Numbered from the stretch's first letter, positions 33,983-42,159 are shown. The stretch: DNA of 64,000 bases from Elusimicrobiota bacterium (GCA_021730935.1 JAKFYJ010000004.1:62001-126000), one strand, 5' to 3'. A program made the numbers and translations. Notes: a model not told the origin generated them from the letters alone.

Positions 33983-34986
33983 TGTCTACGATTGTGGTCG
34001 AAAAATCGCCCGCTAAACTCAAAAAACCCGCTCCTCAGCCGGACCCGGGCCTGAAAATTTTTTCGGGCAACTCCAACCTGCCTCTGGCCGAAGAGATCTG
34101 CTCGATTTTGAACCTGCCGCTCGGGAAAGCCCATGTGGGCCGATTCCCCGACGGTGAGTGCGAAGTGAAGATTGAAGAAAATGTCCGCGGGGCGGATTGT
34201 TTCGTGATCCAGCCGACCTCTTTTCCTGCCAACGACAATTTGATGGAACTCCTTTTGATTATGGACGCCTTGAAACGCGCCAGCGCCAACCGCATCACTC
34301 CCGTTTTGCCTTATTATGGATATTCCAGGCAGGACCGCAAAGCCGAGCCCCGCGTTCCCATTTCTGCCAAGCTCGTCGCAAACTTGATCGGCGCCGCCGG
34401 AGCCGACCGCGTGCTCACCATGGACCTTCATGCCGGACAAATTCAGGGATTTTTTGACATCCCCGTGGACCATCTTTATGCGAACCCCGTCATCATCGAT
34501 TATTTCAAGAAGAAACCTTTCGTCGTCGACAAAGAGCCCCTCGTCGTCGTGTCTCCGGACGCGGGCGGCGTGGAAAGAGCGCGGGCATTCGCAAAACGCC
34601 TGGGCGCGGAACTTGCTGTTGTGAACAAGCGCCGCATTTCTCCCAATGAAGCCGCCGTCATGAGCATCATCGGCGACATCAAGGGCAAAAATGTCATCAT
34701 CATCGATGACATCGTGGACACGGCCGGAACTCTCTGCAAAGCCATTGAAGCGCTCCACAAAGAAGGCGCCAAGAAAATTTATGCCAGCTGCGCTCACGCC
34801 ATTTTGGCCGGGCCCGCCATCGAGCGCTTGAGCCATGTTCCCATCGAAGAGTTGGTCGTCACCAACTCCATCCCCGTAAACCAAGCCAAACCCAAATATC
34901 TCACCGTGCTTTCCGTCGGCCGTCTGCTTGCGGAAGCCATCAAGAGGATCCATTCCGGGTCTTCGGTGAGCGAACTTTTTGTATAA
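33982..34986 (+). CDS. prs: Ribose-phosphate pyrophosphokinase
   Basis: 334 residues from ATG 33982. The first 25 residues (Lys/Pro-rich, SPAKLKKPAPQPDP) are an extension not present in typical PRPP synthases; the core starts at LKIFSGNSNLPLAEEI. Seen: ATP site RQDRKAEPRVPISAK, flexible loop, DLHAGQIQGFF, and PRPP loop VIIIDDIVDTAGTL. Supplies PRPP for the pur and pyr genes at 39296-51762. Overlaps glmU stop by 1 nt. Confidence 0.95.
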   Translation: MSTIVVEKSPAKLKKPAPQPDPGLKIFSGNSNLPLAEEICSILNLPLGKAHVGRFPDGECEVKIEENVRGADCFVIQPTSFPANDNLMELLLIMDALKRASANRITPVLPYYGYSRQDRKAEPRVPISAKLVANLIGAAGADRVLTMDLHAGQIQGFFDIPVDHLYANPVIIDYFKKKPFVVDKEPLVVVSPDAGGVERARAFAKRLGAELAVVNKRRISPNEAAVMSIIGDIKGKNVIIIDDIVDTAGTLCKAIEALHKEGAKKIYASCAHAILAGPAIERLSHVPIEELVVTNSIPVNQAKPKYLTVLSVGRLLAEAIKRIHSGSSVSELFV

Positions 34987-35018
34987 ACACAATAAACAAA
35001 GGAAATAGGTAAACTCAA

Positions 35019-35771
35019 ATGCAAACAGTAACCTTAGAAGCTCAAACCAGAGAATCCCTCACGCAGGGAAAAATCAACGATCTCCGCAGGTCCGGGGCCA
35101 TCCCCGCCGTCCTTTATGGAGCGAGCTCGAAAAAAGGAGAGAAGAACGCTCTCCTCCACATCAATGAAAAGATTTTCATGAAGCTTCTTCAGAAAGAGGG
35201 CGCGAACGTGCTTTTGGAGCTCCACATGGGTTCCGACAAAACGAACGCCGTCATCAAGGAAGTTCAGCGCGATTATGTCACGCGGAAACTCATCCACGTC
35301 GATTTTCAGCGCGTGGACATGACCAAGAAACTCGAAGTGAGCGTGCCTCTGCACCTCGTCGGCGAAGCCCCGGGCGTCAAACTCCACGGCGGCATCCTGG
35401 AACACATCACCCGCGAAGTGCGCGTGAGCTGTTTGCCGAAAGACATCCCTCACCAGATCGACATTGACATTTCCAAACTGGACATCGGCCACGGCATCAA
35501 TGTGGCGGACTTGCCCAAGCTGGACGGCGTGCAGATCTTGACCGACGCGCACCAGCTGGTTGCCAACGTGGTTGCTCCGACGGAACTTGAAGAAGTCGCC
35601 GCCACAACCGCGGTCGGCGCCGCAGAGCCCGAAGTGATCCTGAAGGGCAAGAAACCCGAAGAAGGCGAAGAAGGAGCCGCCGCCCCTGCCAAGGGAGCCG
35701 CACCCGCCAAGGGCGCAGCCCCTGCCGCTGGAGCCAAAGGCGCCGCTCCAGCCGCTCCGGCCAAGAAATAA
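35019..35771 (+). CDS. rplY: 50S ribosomal protein L25, CTC/TL5 type
   Basis: 250 residues. Two-domain L25 (CTC family): QTRESLTQGKINDLRRSGAIPAVLYG binds 5S rRNA, then the TL5 beta domain. The last 30-35 residues are a low-complexity Ala/Pro/Lys/Gly tail (AAPAKGAAPAKGAAP-type), common in this family. AAGGA lies upstream of the ATG. Member of the prs-ctc-pth set. Confidence 0.94.
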   Translation: MQTVTLEAQTRESLTQGKINDLRRSGAIPAVLYGASSKKGEKNALLHINEKIFMKLLQKEGANVLLELHMGSDKTNAVIKEVQRDYVTRKLIHVDFQRVDMTKKLEVSVPLHLVGEAPGVKLHGGILEHITREVRVSCLPKDIPHQIDIDISKLDIGHGINVADLPKLDGVQILTDAHQLVANVVAPTELEEVAATTAVGAAEPEVILKGKKPEEGEEGAAAPAKGAAPAKGAAPAAGAKGAAPAAPAKK

Positions 35772-35774
35772 GTT

Positions 35775-36326
35775 TTGGCTATCCGCTTCATCATCGGGCT
35801 CGGGAATCCCGGGGTGAAGTTTGAGGACACGCCTCACAACCTGGGGCGCGCGTTGGTGGAAGGCATCGCCAGAGCGCAAAAACTTTCCTGGAACGAGGAG
35901 GGCTCATTCTTGAAAACCAAGAGTGAACCCTCCTTCGTTATTTTAAAGACCTTCATGAACAATTCCGGCGCCGCTGTCCGTGACCTTCTCCAAAAATCGG
36001 GCTGTTCGTCAGAAGAAATCCTCGTCTGTTATGACGATTTCGATATTCCGGTTGGAAGCCTCCGCATCCGCAAGAAGGGAAGCGCCGGCACCCACAACGG
36101 CATGCGAAGCATCACCGAAATCCTCGCCACCGAAAATTTCCCCCGCCTAAGACTCGGCATCGGCCCCGCCTCCAAAAGCGAAGACCTTAAAGACTATGTT
36201 CTGCGTCCCATCTCCAAATCCCAGCAGAAAGAATATGAAGCCATGCTGGATCGCGCCTCGCAGGCGATAGAAACCATAACAAAAGAGGGGCTAGAAAAAG
36301 CGATGAATGGGTTTAATTCAAAGTAA
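35775..36326 (+). CDS. pth: Peptidyl-tRNA hydrolase
   Basis: 183 residues from TTG 35775, 3 nt after rplY. FIIGLGNPGVKFEDTPHN with the catalytic His (in place of usual T-R-H-N, here T-P-H-N), LKTFMNNSG (usual KPxTYMNxSG), and YDDFDIPVGSLRIRKKGSAGTHNGMRSI with the catalytic Asp and His. Several family-conserved positions are varied, but all catalytic residues are there. Releases peptides from stalled peptidyl-tRNA. Last gene of the conserved block; the following DNA is AT-rich and foreign-looking. Confidence 0.93.
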   Translation: MAIRFIIGLGNPGVKFEDTPHNLGRALVEGIARAQKLSWNEEGSFLKTKSEPSFVILKTFMNNSGAAVRDLLQKSGCSSEEILVCYDDFDIPVGSLRIRKKGSAGTHNGMRSITEILATENFPRLRLGIGPASKSEDLKDYVLRPISKSQQKEYEAMLDRASQAIETITKEGLEKAMNGFNSK

Positions 36327-36332
36327 CGCGTT

Positions 36333-36986
36333 ATGTCTAAAGATCAATATAAAGGCATTTGGCTGAGTCCCAGTGTTGCCGTTGAGAGATTTAATCAACT
36401 AGTGGAAAAATATGGGGTAGAGAATGCTGTTTCAGATGATCGTTTCAAACCTGAACGAGAAGCCTGGGTTATGGCAATGTTTCTGTTTGGTTTAAGGAAA
36501 ATAACAAGACAAGAATTTTGGTTGGAGTTGGAAACAGTAGATTCTACACCAGACGCTTATGGTTACTATCTCGAGGAAGTAGACGGAAAAAACTATCGAA
36601 GAATTATGTCAGTAGAAATAACTGAATTTGAAGAACATTCAGAAGATATTTTTAGTGTAATAAAAAATAAAATTAATAGGGCATACCCAACACATTATAT
36701 ATTGCTAGTTTATGCACGAAAAGCCGGAGTTATTAAACCGTCAGAAGTTTTTGAAAAGATTCAAAAAACAACAATACCTTTTGCGGAGATATGGATATTA
36801 AGTGCGGTTGATTCAGAAGATAAGTTTCAAATAACCAAAATTTTTCCCGATTTTGACCAGACAAATTTTAGTCTTAAAAGTTCTCTAGAAAATAACAAAA
36901 GCCAAGGACCTTTTGCAAAATCTGATGGGCGTAGTTCTCAGCCAGGCAAAAGAAATTTAGGAACAATTTTTTTTCCATTACCATAG
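36333..36986 (+). CDS. Hypothetical AT-rich accessory gene
   Basis: 217 residues, not recognised. No signal peptide or membrane segment. The central part (about 95-155: NRAYPTHYILLVYARKAG; FAEIWILSAVDSEDKFQITKIFPD) alternates strands and helices like a nuclease- or restriction-related fold, but no catalytic motif is certain. Base use is clearly different from neighbours (many A/T third positions, ATA, TTA and AGA codons), a sign of recent transfer. Only 6 nt after pth and without a Shine-Dalgarno. First gene of the accessory island. Confidence 0.6.
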   Translation: MSKDQYKGIWLSPSVAVERFNQLVEKYGVENAVSDDRFKPEREAWVMAMFLFGLRKITRQEFWLELETVDSTPDAYGYYLEEVDGKNYRRIMSVEITEFEEHSEDIFSVIKNKINRAYPTHYILLVYARKAGVIKPSEVFEKIQKTTIPFAEIWILSAVDSEDKFQITKIFPDFDQTNFSLKSSLENNKSQGPFAKSDGRSSQPGKRNLGTIFFPLP

Positions 36987-36990
36987 AAAT

Positions 36991-37296
36991 TTACGCCGCG
37001 ATCGCCTTCACGCGTTGCCAATCTTTGGAATCGTGGTGAGCGTGCCAGAGATCGTAGTTCTGCTGGAGGCCGAGCCAAAGCCCGGGGCTCGTCTTGAAAG
37101 CTTGGGAAAGGCGCAAGGCCATGTCGGAGGTCACAGCCCCTCTGCAGTTGATGATTTTGGAGAGCGTTTTGCGGGACACCCCTAATTTTTTGGCCATATC
37201 CGAAACGGAGAGCTTGAGGGGTTTCATATAATCCCATTTGATAATCTCTCCCGGATGCGTTGGGGGTCTTTTTCTTTCTAATAGCGGCTTAATCAT
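36991..37296 (-). CDS. higA: HigA-family antitoxin (XRE helix-turn-helix)
   Basis: 101 residues from ATG 37296, one nt after the toxin stop. PPTHPGEIIKWDYMKPLKLSVSDMAKKLGVSRKTLSKIIN is the VapI/HigA helix-turn-helix signature; ALRLSQAFKTSPGLWLGLQQNYDLW completes the domain. Neutralises HigB and represses the operon, presumably through the palindrome at 37581-37599. A longer frame to 37320 lies in higB and is discarded. Confidence 0.93.
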   Translation of the reverse strand: MIKPLLERKRPPTHPGEIIKWDYMKPLKLSVSDMAKKLGVSRKTLSKIINCRGAVTSDMALRLSQAFKTSPGLWLGLQQNYDLWHAHHDSKDWQRVKAIAA

Positions 37297-37297
37297 G

Positions 37298-37576
37298 TCA
37301 GTGATAGTCCAGATAGTCAATCATATATGAATCTCCGTTCTCAAATCTAAAAGTTATTCTCCAATTCCCAGAAACTCTTACAGACCATAGCCCTTCCATG
37401 TCTCCTTTTAGCAGATGCAGGTCATAGTTGGGTGCATTCAAATCCTGTGCGCTGTCGGCATTTTCCAGCCGTTCCAGAATATTTGCTAATTTCTTTGCAT
37501 GCTTGGACTGAACGCCTCGGAGAGACCCTTCATTGAAGAACTCCTCCAGCCCCTTGTGCCTGAAACTCTTTATCAT
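37298..37576 (-). CDS. higB: HigB/RelE-family toxin
   Basis: 92 residues, MIKSFRHKGLEEFFNEGS at the start and GLWSVRVSGNWRITFRFENGDSYMIDYLDYH at the end, the normal HigB ribosome-dependent mRNA interferase pattern with the conserved Arg-rich active surface. Toxin gene precedes the antitoxin, typical of higBA. ATG is only 2 nt after the predicted -10 box. Confidence 0.93.
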   Translation of the reverse strand: MIKSFRHKGLEEFFNEGSLRGVQSKHAKKLANILERLENADSAQDLNAPNYDLHLLKGDMEGLWSVRVSGNWRITFRFENGDSYMIDYLDYH

Positions 37577-37578
37577 AG

Positions 37579-37607
37579 AGTGTAACCCATAAGGTTACAG
37601 TTGTCAA
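37579..37607 (-). promoter_or_regulatory. higBA promoter and palindromic operator
   Basis: Minus strand TTGACA (37607-37602), 17 bp, TACACT (37584-37579). Between and over the -10 lies the perfect inverted repeat TGTAACC-N5-GGTTACA (37581-37599), placed for HigA autorepression. Confidence 0.75.
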
Positions 37608-37621
37608 GGGCGATTTTTAAC

Positions 37622-37663
37622 TCCGTTTTCATGTCTAAATTATATGGAATCGCTGAAAACGGA
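37622..37663. repeat. 9-bp inverted repeat in the island spacer
   Basis: TCCGTTTTC (37622-37630) and GAAAACGGA (37655-37663), 24-nt loop. No T-run, so not a clear terminator; may be part of a mobile-element remnant. Confidence 0.4.
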
Positions 37664-37671
37664 AGAGCGGC

Positions 37672-37696
37672 GAATTATGTCAACCTGTGTAGGAAT
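37672..37696. repeat. 25-nt direct repeat, copy 1
   Basis: Matches 39127-39151 at 22 of 25 positions (GAATTATGTC-nnn-CTGTGTAGGAAT). The two copies enclose the metallophosphatase and brnTA genes. Confidence 0.65.
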
Positions 37697-37723
37697 TAGT
37701 AAACTAAGTAAGGAGGTTCGGTT

Positions 37724-38536
37724 TTGAATAAGAAATTGAAAATTTTTCTGGCAATCACAGTCGCGGCGGCGTGTGGGGTTTTTATATATGCGGTTGCGAT
37801 TGAGCCTTTTTTGATCGAAGTCACCCATCACTCTGTTTCAGCACCTATACATACACCCCTTAAAATAGCTCACCTCACAGACCTCCACACGAAGGGGATT
37901 GGGCGGAGGGAGGAAAAACTCCTATCAATACTTGACGTCGAAAAGCCGGATATCATCGTGGTCACAGGGGATACGAACTCTGGCGGGGCAAACTATGGCG
38001 ATTGCAGGAAACTGCTGTCGCGGTTTAAGGCCCCGTTTGGGGTATTTCTCGTGAGGGGAAACTGGGAAAATTGGTTTCCTCTTGAAGGTTCTGAAGAGCA
38101 CGAATTCTATAGGTCTCTCGGAGTTACATTCCTGCTGAACGAGAATACAAGGGTTAATGATGAAGTGAGTATTGTTGGATTGGACGAGATGGTTTGGGGC
38201 CAATCAAGACCTGAAGCGGCTTTTAAAGGAATAGATCCGAAATCATATACCATCGCCCTGTTTCATTCCCCTGCAGAATACGATGAAGTCTCCGCTCGAT
38301 GCAATCTTGCCTTCACAGGGCATTCTCACGGAGGTCAAATTTGCCTGCCTTTTATCGGTTCTGTCTGGCTTCCCAGAGGATGCGGAAGTTATGTTAAAGG
38401 ATGGTATTCAAAGGGAGATTCTAAAATGTACGTCAGTCGGGGGTTGGGAACCTCTATTTTGCCGATGAGGTTATTATCTCGTCCAGAAGTTGCGTTTTTC
38501 TACATCACGCCGCGTGCTTTAAAAGCGTCTCGTTGA
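37724..38536 (+). CDS. Membrane-anchored metallophosphoesterase (YkuE/LpxG-like)
   Basis: 270 residues from TTG 37724 with AAGGAGG upstream. N-terminal anchor (about 7-26). Calcineurin-like motifs: AHLTDLHTKGIG (D-x-H), VVTGDTNSG (GD), VRGNWEN (GNxE, with Trp for the usual His) and FTGHSHGGQICLP (GHxHGGQ). Related proteins cleave phosphodiesters in phospholipids or UDP-diacylglucosamine; substrate here unknown. Its 3' end overlaps the convergent brnA by 32 nt. Lies between the two copies of a 25-nt repeat. Confidence 0.87.
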   Translation: MNKKLKIFLAITVAAACGVFIYAVAIEPFLIEVTHHSVSAPIHTPLKIAHLTDLHTKGIGRREEKLLSILDVEKPDIIVVTGDTNSGGANYGDCRKLLSRFKAPFGVFLVRGNWENWFPLEGSEEHEFYRSLGVTFLLNENTRVNDEVSIVGLDEMVWGQSRPEAAFKGIDPKSYTIALFHSPAEYDEVSARCNLAFTGHSHGGQICLPFIGSVWLPRGCGSYVKGWYSKGDSKMYVSRGLGTSILPMRLLSRPEVAFFYITPRALKASR

Positions 38537-38771
38537 TGATCGTCTGATATCCCATTCCGCGCTTTTTGGCAAGGGCTCGGGCCCATTTGAGGGCTCTGGG
38601 GTGGATGCGGATGTGAATGTCCTGATATTTCAGGAGAGGGCCTTTGGGCGGACGGCCGCGGAAAGGGCGCTTGATGCCAAAAGTGTTTTCGATCGCTTTC
38701 TTGAAAAAACGGAGCTCTTTAGGAGTTGCCCGCCGCGCTTTTGAAAAATCAAACTCTTTTATTTTGCTCAT
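38505..38771 (-). CDS. brnA: BrnA-family antitoxin (ribbon-helix-helix)
   Basis: 88 residues from ATG 38771, preceded by GAGAGGAGG. Short ribbon-helix-helix C-terminus HIRIHPRALKWARALAKKRGMGYQTIINETLL. Overlaps the toxin gene by 23 nt. Counteracts BrnT and represses the operon. An upstream TTG at 38798 is passed over because the Shine-Dalgarno fits the ATG. Confidence 0.88.
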   Translation of the reverse strand: MSKIKEFDFSKARRATPKELRFFKKAIENTFGIKRPFRGRPPKGPLLKYQDIHIRIHPRALKWARALAKKRGMGYQTIINETLLKHAA

Positions 38772-39036
38772 AAATCCTCCTCTCTCTTTGGGTGGCAAAT
38801 CTCGCGCTGATAATTCTCACTGCCCGTTCCGGCTGTCGAATCGTGAACACAACAACCACTATGCCGAACCCGGAGTCTCCAATCAGCCAATGCCTGCGTT
38901 CTTGATCAGAATGTTTCCTGTCTTCCAAGATGCAATAATAAGGATCGTCGAAAGCGCAGGCCGCTGACTCAAAACTAATGCCGTGCTTGATGGCGTTGAG
39001 TTCCGCCTTGTCATCATCCCATTCAAAATTTTCCAT
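38749..39036 (-). CDS. brnT: BrnT-family toxin
   Basis: 95 residues. FEWDDDKAELNAIKHGISFESAACAFDDPY and RRHWLIGDSGFGIVVVVFTIRQPERAVRIISARFATQRERRIYE are the BrnT family pattern (RelE-like ribonuclease, conserved Arg and His). First in the operon, as usual. Promoter with TTGACA-17-TACACT, 4 nt before the ATG. Confidence 0.93.
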   Translation of the reverse strand: MENFEWDDDKAELNAIKHGISFESAACAFDDPYYCILEDRKHSDQERRHWLIGDSGFGIVVVVFTIRQPERAVRIISARFATQRERRIYEQNKRV

Positions 39037-39040
39037 TTAT

Positions 39041-39069
39041 AGTGTACACTGAAAATACGAGGGTGTCAA
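39041..39069 (-). promoter_or_regulatory. brnTA promoter with overlapping palindrome
   Basis: Minus strand TTGACA (39069-39064), 17 bp, TACACT (39046-39041); AGTGTACACT (39041-39050) is a perfect 10-nt palindrome over the -10 box. Same geometry as the higBA promoter. Confidence 0.7.
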
Positions 39070-39126
39070 GTCCCCTCAAGCTCCTTTGGGATAGGATATC
39101 CATAATAGAGGCGAAGGGTTAGAGGG

Positions 39127-39151
39127 GAATTATGTCTATCTGTGTAGGAAT
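39127..39151. repeat. 25-nt direct repeat, copy 2
   Basis: See copy 1 at 37672-37696. The surrounding 39070-39260 has no gene; it also holds a CCGCAAG/CTTGCGG inverted repeat (39198-39216) without T-run. Confidence 0.65.
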
Positions 39152-39210
39152 GCGAGGGTTTGTCTCCATCTTCGGCGAAAGCCCAGCGCCCTCCTTGCCG
39201 CAAGGCCCGC

Positions 39211-39239
39211 TTGCGGTCACATTCGCAAAAAGATAAAAT
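39211..39239 (+). promoter_or_regulatory. Candidate promoter of the pur-pyr operon
   Basis: TTGCGG (39211-39216), 17 bp, TAAAAT (39234-39239). Transcript would start near 39246, leaving a leader of about 50 nt that contains a 12-codon ORF. Confidence 0.45.
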
Positions 39240-39260
39240 AATACTCGTTCCAATCAAATC

Positions 39261-39299
39261 ATGCATTCAATCTCTAAAGTGAACCGTCCTTCAAGATGA
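39261..39299 (+). CDS. Possible 12-codon leader ORF before purS
   Basis: ATG at 39261 reads MHSISKVNRPSR and stops at TGA 39297-39299, overlapping the purS ATG as ATGA. No Shine-Dalgarno in front. May only serve translational coupling; no known leader-peptide logic is visible. Confidence 0.3.
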   Translation: MHSISKVNRPSR

Positions 39300-39778
39300 C
39301 GGAGACCGTTGTTGTTTCTGTCGCGGTCAAGGACCAGAAAAACTTCGCCAGGCGAAAAGAAGTCCAGCATTTGCTGGGCTCCGTCGAGAAGCAGTCGATC
39401 GCCTGCTTGGGAGTTGCCGCCGTTTTTAAACTTCAAGGCAAATTTCTTCCGTCCGAAATTGAAACGATCGTCCGCGAGCTCCTCTGCGATCCCGTCGTTG
39501 AGGTTTATGCGGTCAACGATTTGCCTGTCGAGCACGGGATCTATTATGCCGATGTCTGGCCGAAACCCGGCGTCGCAGATCCTGTCGGGGGAAGCGTGCT
39601 CAAAGCCATCCGCGATTTAAAAATTTCCACCGTCTTGGAAGCTTCTTCCGGAACCCGATATGTGTTTTCCACGATGAACGACCTTCAGAACGGGACCGGC
39701 GCGCGGGCCATTGAACAGTTCGCCTCTCGCGCTCTCCTCAACCCCCTCATCCAGGAATGCAAGGTTTCCCAACTATGA
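39296..39778 (+). CDS. purS: FGAM synthase PurS subunit, tandem PurS-like domains
   Basis: 160 residues, twice the length of ordinary PurS (about 80). Second half (about 84-160) is a clear PurS unit: YADVWPKPGVADPVGGSVLKAI ... ALLNPLIQECKV. First half (about 1-78) is a degenerate copy ending IETIVRELLCDPVVEVYAV. PurS joins PurL and PurQ in formylglycinamidine ribonucleotide synthase, step 4 of purine synthesis; the tandem form resembles the N-terminal region of single-chain PurL. Stop overlaps purL start (ATGA). Confidence 0.82.
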   Translation: MTETVVVSVAVKDQKNFARRKEVQHLLGSVEKQSIACLGVAAVFKLQGKFLPSEIETIVRELLCDPVVEVYAVNDLPVEHGIYYADVWPKPGVADPVGGSVLKAIRDLKISTVLEASSGTRYVFSTMNDLQNGTGARAIEQFASRALLNPLIQECKVSQL

Positions 39779-42159
39779 GCGCGACCCAAAAATATACCCA
39801 GGCCGAACAGGTTCCCCTCCTCAATTTAAACGACGAACAGCTGGTTTATTGTTCCAAAGAGCGCCTTTTGTCGATGTCCCTCGACGAAATGAAGTCCGCG
39901 CAGAAATATTTTCAGGAAGCGGGACGCGAACCCACCGATATCGAACTGGAAATGATCGCCCAGACCTGGTCGGAACATTGCAAACATAAAACGTTCAAGG
40001 GCATCATCGATTATACGGAACGCCTGCACAATCAGGTCAGCCATAAAATTTATGACGATCTCCTCAAACAAACCGTCGTTAAAGCCACCAAAGACCTGAA
40101 CAAGAAATTCTGTCTCTCGGTTTTCGAAGACAATGCCGGCATCATCGATTTTGACAAAGACAACGGCGTCGCGTTCAAGGTGGAGACGCACAACCATCCC
40201 TCAGCCCTTGAGCCTTATGGCGGAGCGGGCACCGGCATCGGCGGCGTGATCCGGGACATCCTGGGCGTGGGTCTCGGCGCAAAACCCATTTTGAATACGG
40301 ACGTTTTTTGCGTGGGGGAACCGGGCCAGGAACTGCCTCAAGACTCCGGCATGCTGAGACCCGAAAGAATTTTGTCAGGCATCATTGCGGGCGTTCGGGA
40401 TTATGGCAACCGGATGGGAATTCCGACGGTGAATGGGGCTGTGCTTTTTCATAAAGGATATGTCGCCAATCCTCTGGTGTTTGCGGGGACCGCTGGGATC
40501 ATTCCAAAGAATAAGATTCAGAAAAAAGTATCTCCGGGAGAACTCATCGTGGCTCTCGGCGGGCGCACGGGACGGGACGGCATTCATGGCGCGACTTTTT
40601 CGTCTCTGGCCCTCGAGAAAGGAATATCTGCCAGTGTTGTGCAGATCGGGAACGCCATCGTGGAAAAGAAAACGGCGGACGCAATGCTGCGGGCGCGCGA
40701 CAAAAATCTTTACAGTTTTGTGACAGACTGCGGCGCGGGCGGATTTTCCAGCGCCGTTGGAGAAATGGCTTCCGGATGCGGAGCAAAAGTATATTTGGAA
40801 AAAGTGCCTCTCAAATATTCGGGACTCCTTCCTTGGGAAGTCTGGCTTTCCGAATCGCAAGAAAGAATGGTTTTGTCGGTGCCGCAGAAAAATCTGGCCG
40901 CGTTGCAGGAAATTTGCGACATTGAGGATGTGGAATGTTCCGTGATCGGCGAGTTCACGGACAGCGGCCGCCTGCAGGTGTATAGCAAAAATGAACTCAT
41001 CTGTGATCTGGACCTGGATTTCTTGCACGACGGACTTCCCAGAGTCCGCAAGACCGCGCAATGGAACGAGCCTGCCGTCGTAGATTCTGACGTTAAAATT
41101 CCGGACTCATCTCTTCCCAAAATACTCAAACAGCTTTTGAGCCATCCCAACATCGGGTCCAAGAAATGGGTGATCCGCCAATACGATCACGAAGTTCAGG
41201 GCGGTGGCGTGATCAAACCTTTCGTCGGTGAAAATCAGCAGGGTCCCAGCGACGCGGCGGTTTATCGCCCGATTTTGAGTTCCTGGAAAGGAGTCGTGGT
41301 TTCCAACGGCATCAACCCGTGGCTGGGCGAAGCGGATCCTTATTGGATGGCCGCCAACGTCATCGAAGAATCGCTTCGGAACCTCGCCGCCGTCGGAGGC
41401 AATGTGGAACACGCCGCGATCCTGGACAACTTCTGCTGGGGCAACATTCACGACGAAGAAATTTTGGGTTCCCTCGTCCGCTGTTCGCAGGCATGTTATG
41501 ATTTTGCGGTCGCCTTTGGGACTCCTTTCATCTCCGGAAAAGACAGCCTCAACAACACCTGGCGCGAAAATTCCGGAAAAATTTATTCCATCCCCGGCAC
41601 GCTCCTCATCTCAGCCATCGGCGTGATCAATGACGCCCGCAAGTGCATCACGATGGATTTGAAAAAGCCGGGAAACCTGATCGCTTTGCTCGGGACCACG
41701 AAAGATGAATTGGGCGGTTCTCATTTTAATCATGTCTCGGGCAAATCCGGCGGCCATGTCCCCAGGGTGGACGCTCCAACCTCTTTGAAGTGCATGAAAC
41801 AAATTTATAAAGCCGCGCAGAAAGGATTGATCCGTTCCTGCCACGATTTGTCAGAAGGCGGCCTGGCTGTGGGGCTCGCAGAAATGGCCATGGCGGGCAA
41901 TTTGGGCGCTTCTGTTAAAGTTTCTGAAACCCTCGCTCCTGCCGTTGAGCTTTTCAGTGAATCTTCCGGGCGATGGCTGATCGAATTTGAGCCGTCAAAA
42001 CTCTCTCAAATAAAGAAAGCCTTTGCAGGTTCTCCCTTTCAGGTGATCGGCAAAGTTCAAAAGAATCCGACGGTGGACATCAAAGCGAAGAAAAATTTAA
42101 TCTCCATGAAAGTGTCCGACATCAAAAAATCCTGGAATTCATTCTCGGAGAAACAATGA
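39775..42159 (+). CDS. purL: FGAM synthase, PurL subunit
   Basis: 794 residues from ATG 39775. Small-type PurL: AQTWSEHCKHKTFKG, ETHNHPSALEPYGGAGTGIGGVIRDI, GGRTGRDGIHGATFSS, second half repeat with GKDSLNN and CHDLSEGGLAVGLAEMAM. ATP-dependent amidation of FGAR to FGAM using ammonia from PurQ. A little longer than typical small PurL (about 730-740). Longer frame to 39757 lies in purS. Confidence 0.95.
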   Translation: MSATQKYTQAEQVPLLNLNDEQLVYCSKERLLSMSLDEMKSAQKYFQEAGREPTDIELEMIAQTWSEHCKHKTFKGIIDYTERLHNQVSHKIYDDLLKQTVVKATKDLNKKFCLSVFEDNAGIIDFDKDNGVAFKVETHNHPSALEPYGGAGTGIGGVIRDILGVGLGAKPILNTDVFCVGEPGQELPQDSGMLRPERILSGIIAGVRDYGNRMGIPTVNGAVLFHKGYVANPLVFAGTAGIIPKNKIQKKVSPGELIVALGGRTGRDGIHGATFSSLALEKGISASVVQIGNAIVEKKTADAMLRARDKNLYSFVTDCGAGGFSSAVGEMASGCGAKVYLEKVPLKYSGLLPWEVWLSESQERMVLSVPQKNLAALQEICDIEDVECSVIGEFTDSGRLQVYSKNELICDLDLDFLHDGLPRVRKTAQWNEPAVVDSDVKIPDSSLPKILKQLLSHPNIGSKKWVIRQYDHEVQGGGVIKPFVGENQQGPSDAAVYRPILSSWKGVVVSNGINPWLGEADPYWMAANVIEESLRNLAAVGGNVEHAAILDNFCWGNIHDEEILGSLVRCSQACYDFAVAFGTPFISGKDSLNNTWRENSGKIYSIPGTLLISAIGVINDARKCITMDLKKPGNLIALLGTTKDELGGSHFNHVSGKSGGHVPRVDAPTSLKCMKQIYKAAQKGLIRSCHDLSEGGLAVGLAEMAMAGNLGASVKVSETLAPAVELFSESSGRWLIEFEPSKLSQIKKAFAGSPFQVIGKVQKNPTVDIKAKKNLISMKVSDIKKSWNSFSEKQ

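Noticed and set aside
35690-35770. Ala/Pro/Lys repeat at the end of rplY as a separate repeat element
   Set aside because: It is the usual low-complexity tail of CTC-type L25 proteins.
39198-39216. CCGCAAG/CTTGCGG hairpin before purS as attenuator
   Set aside because: No T-run follows, it partly overlaps the candidate -35, and there is no alternative pairing seen.
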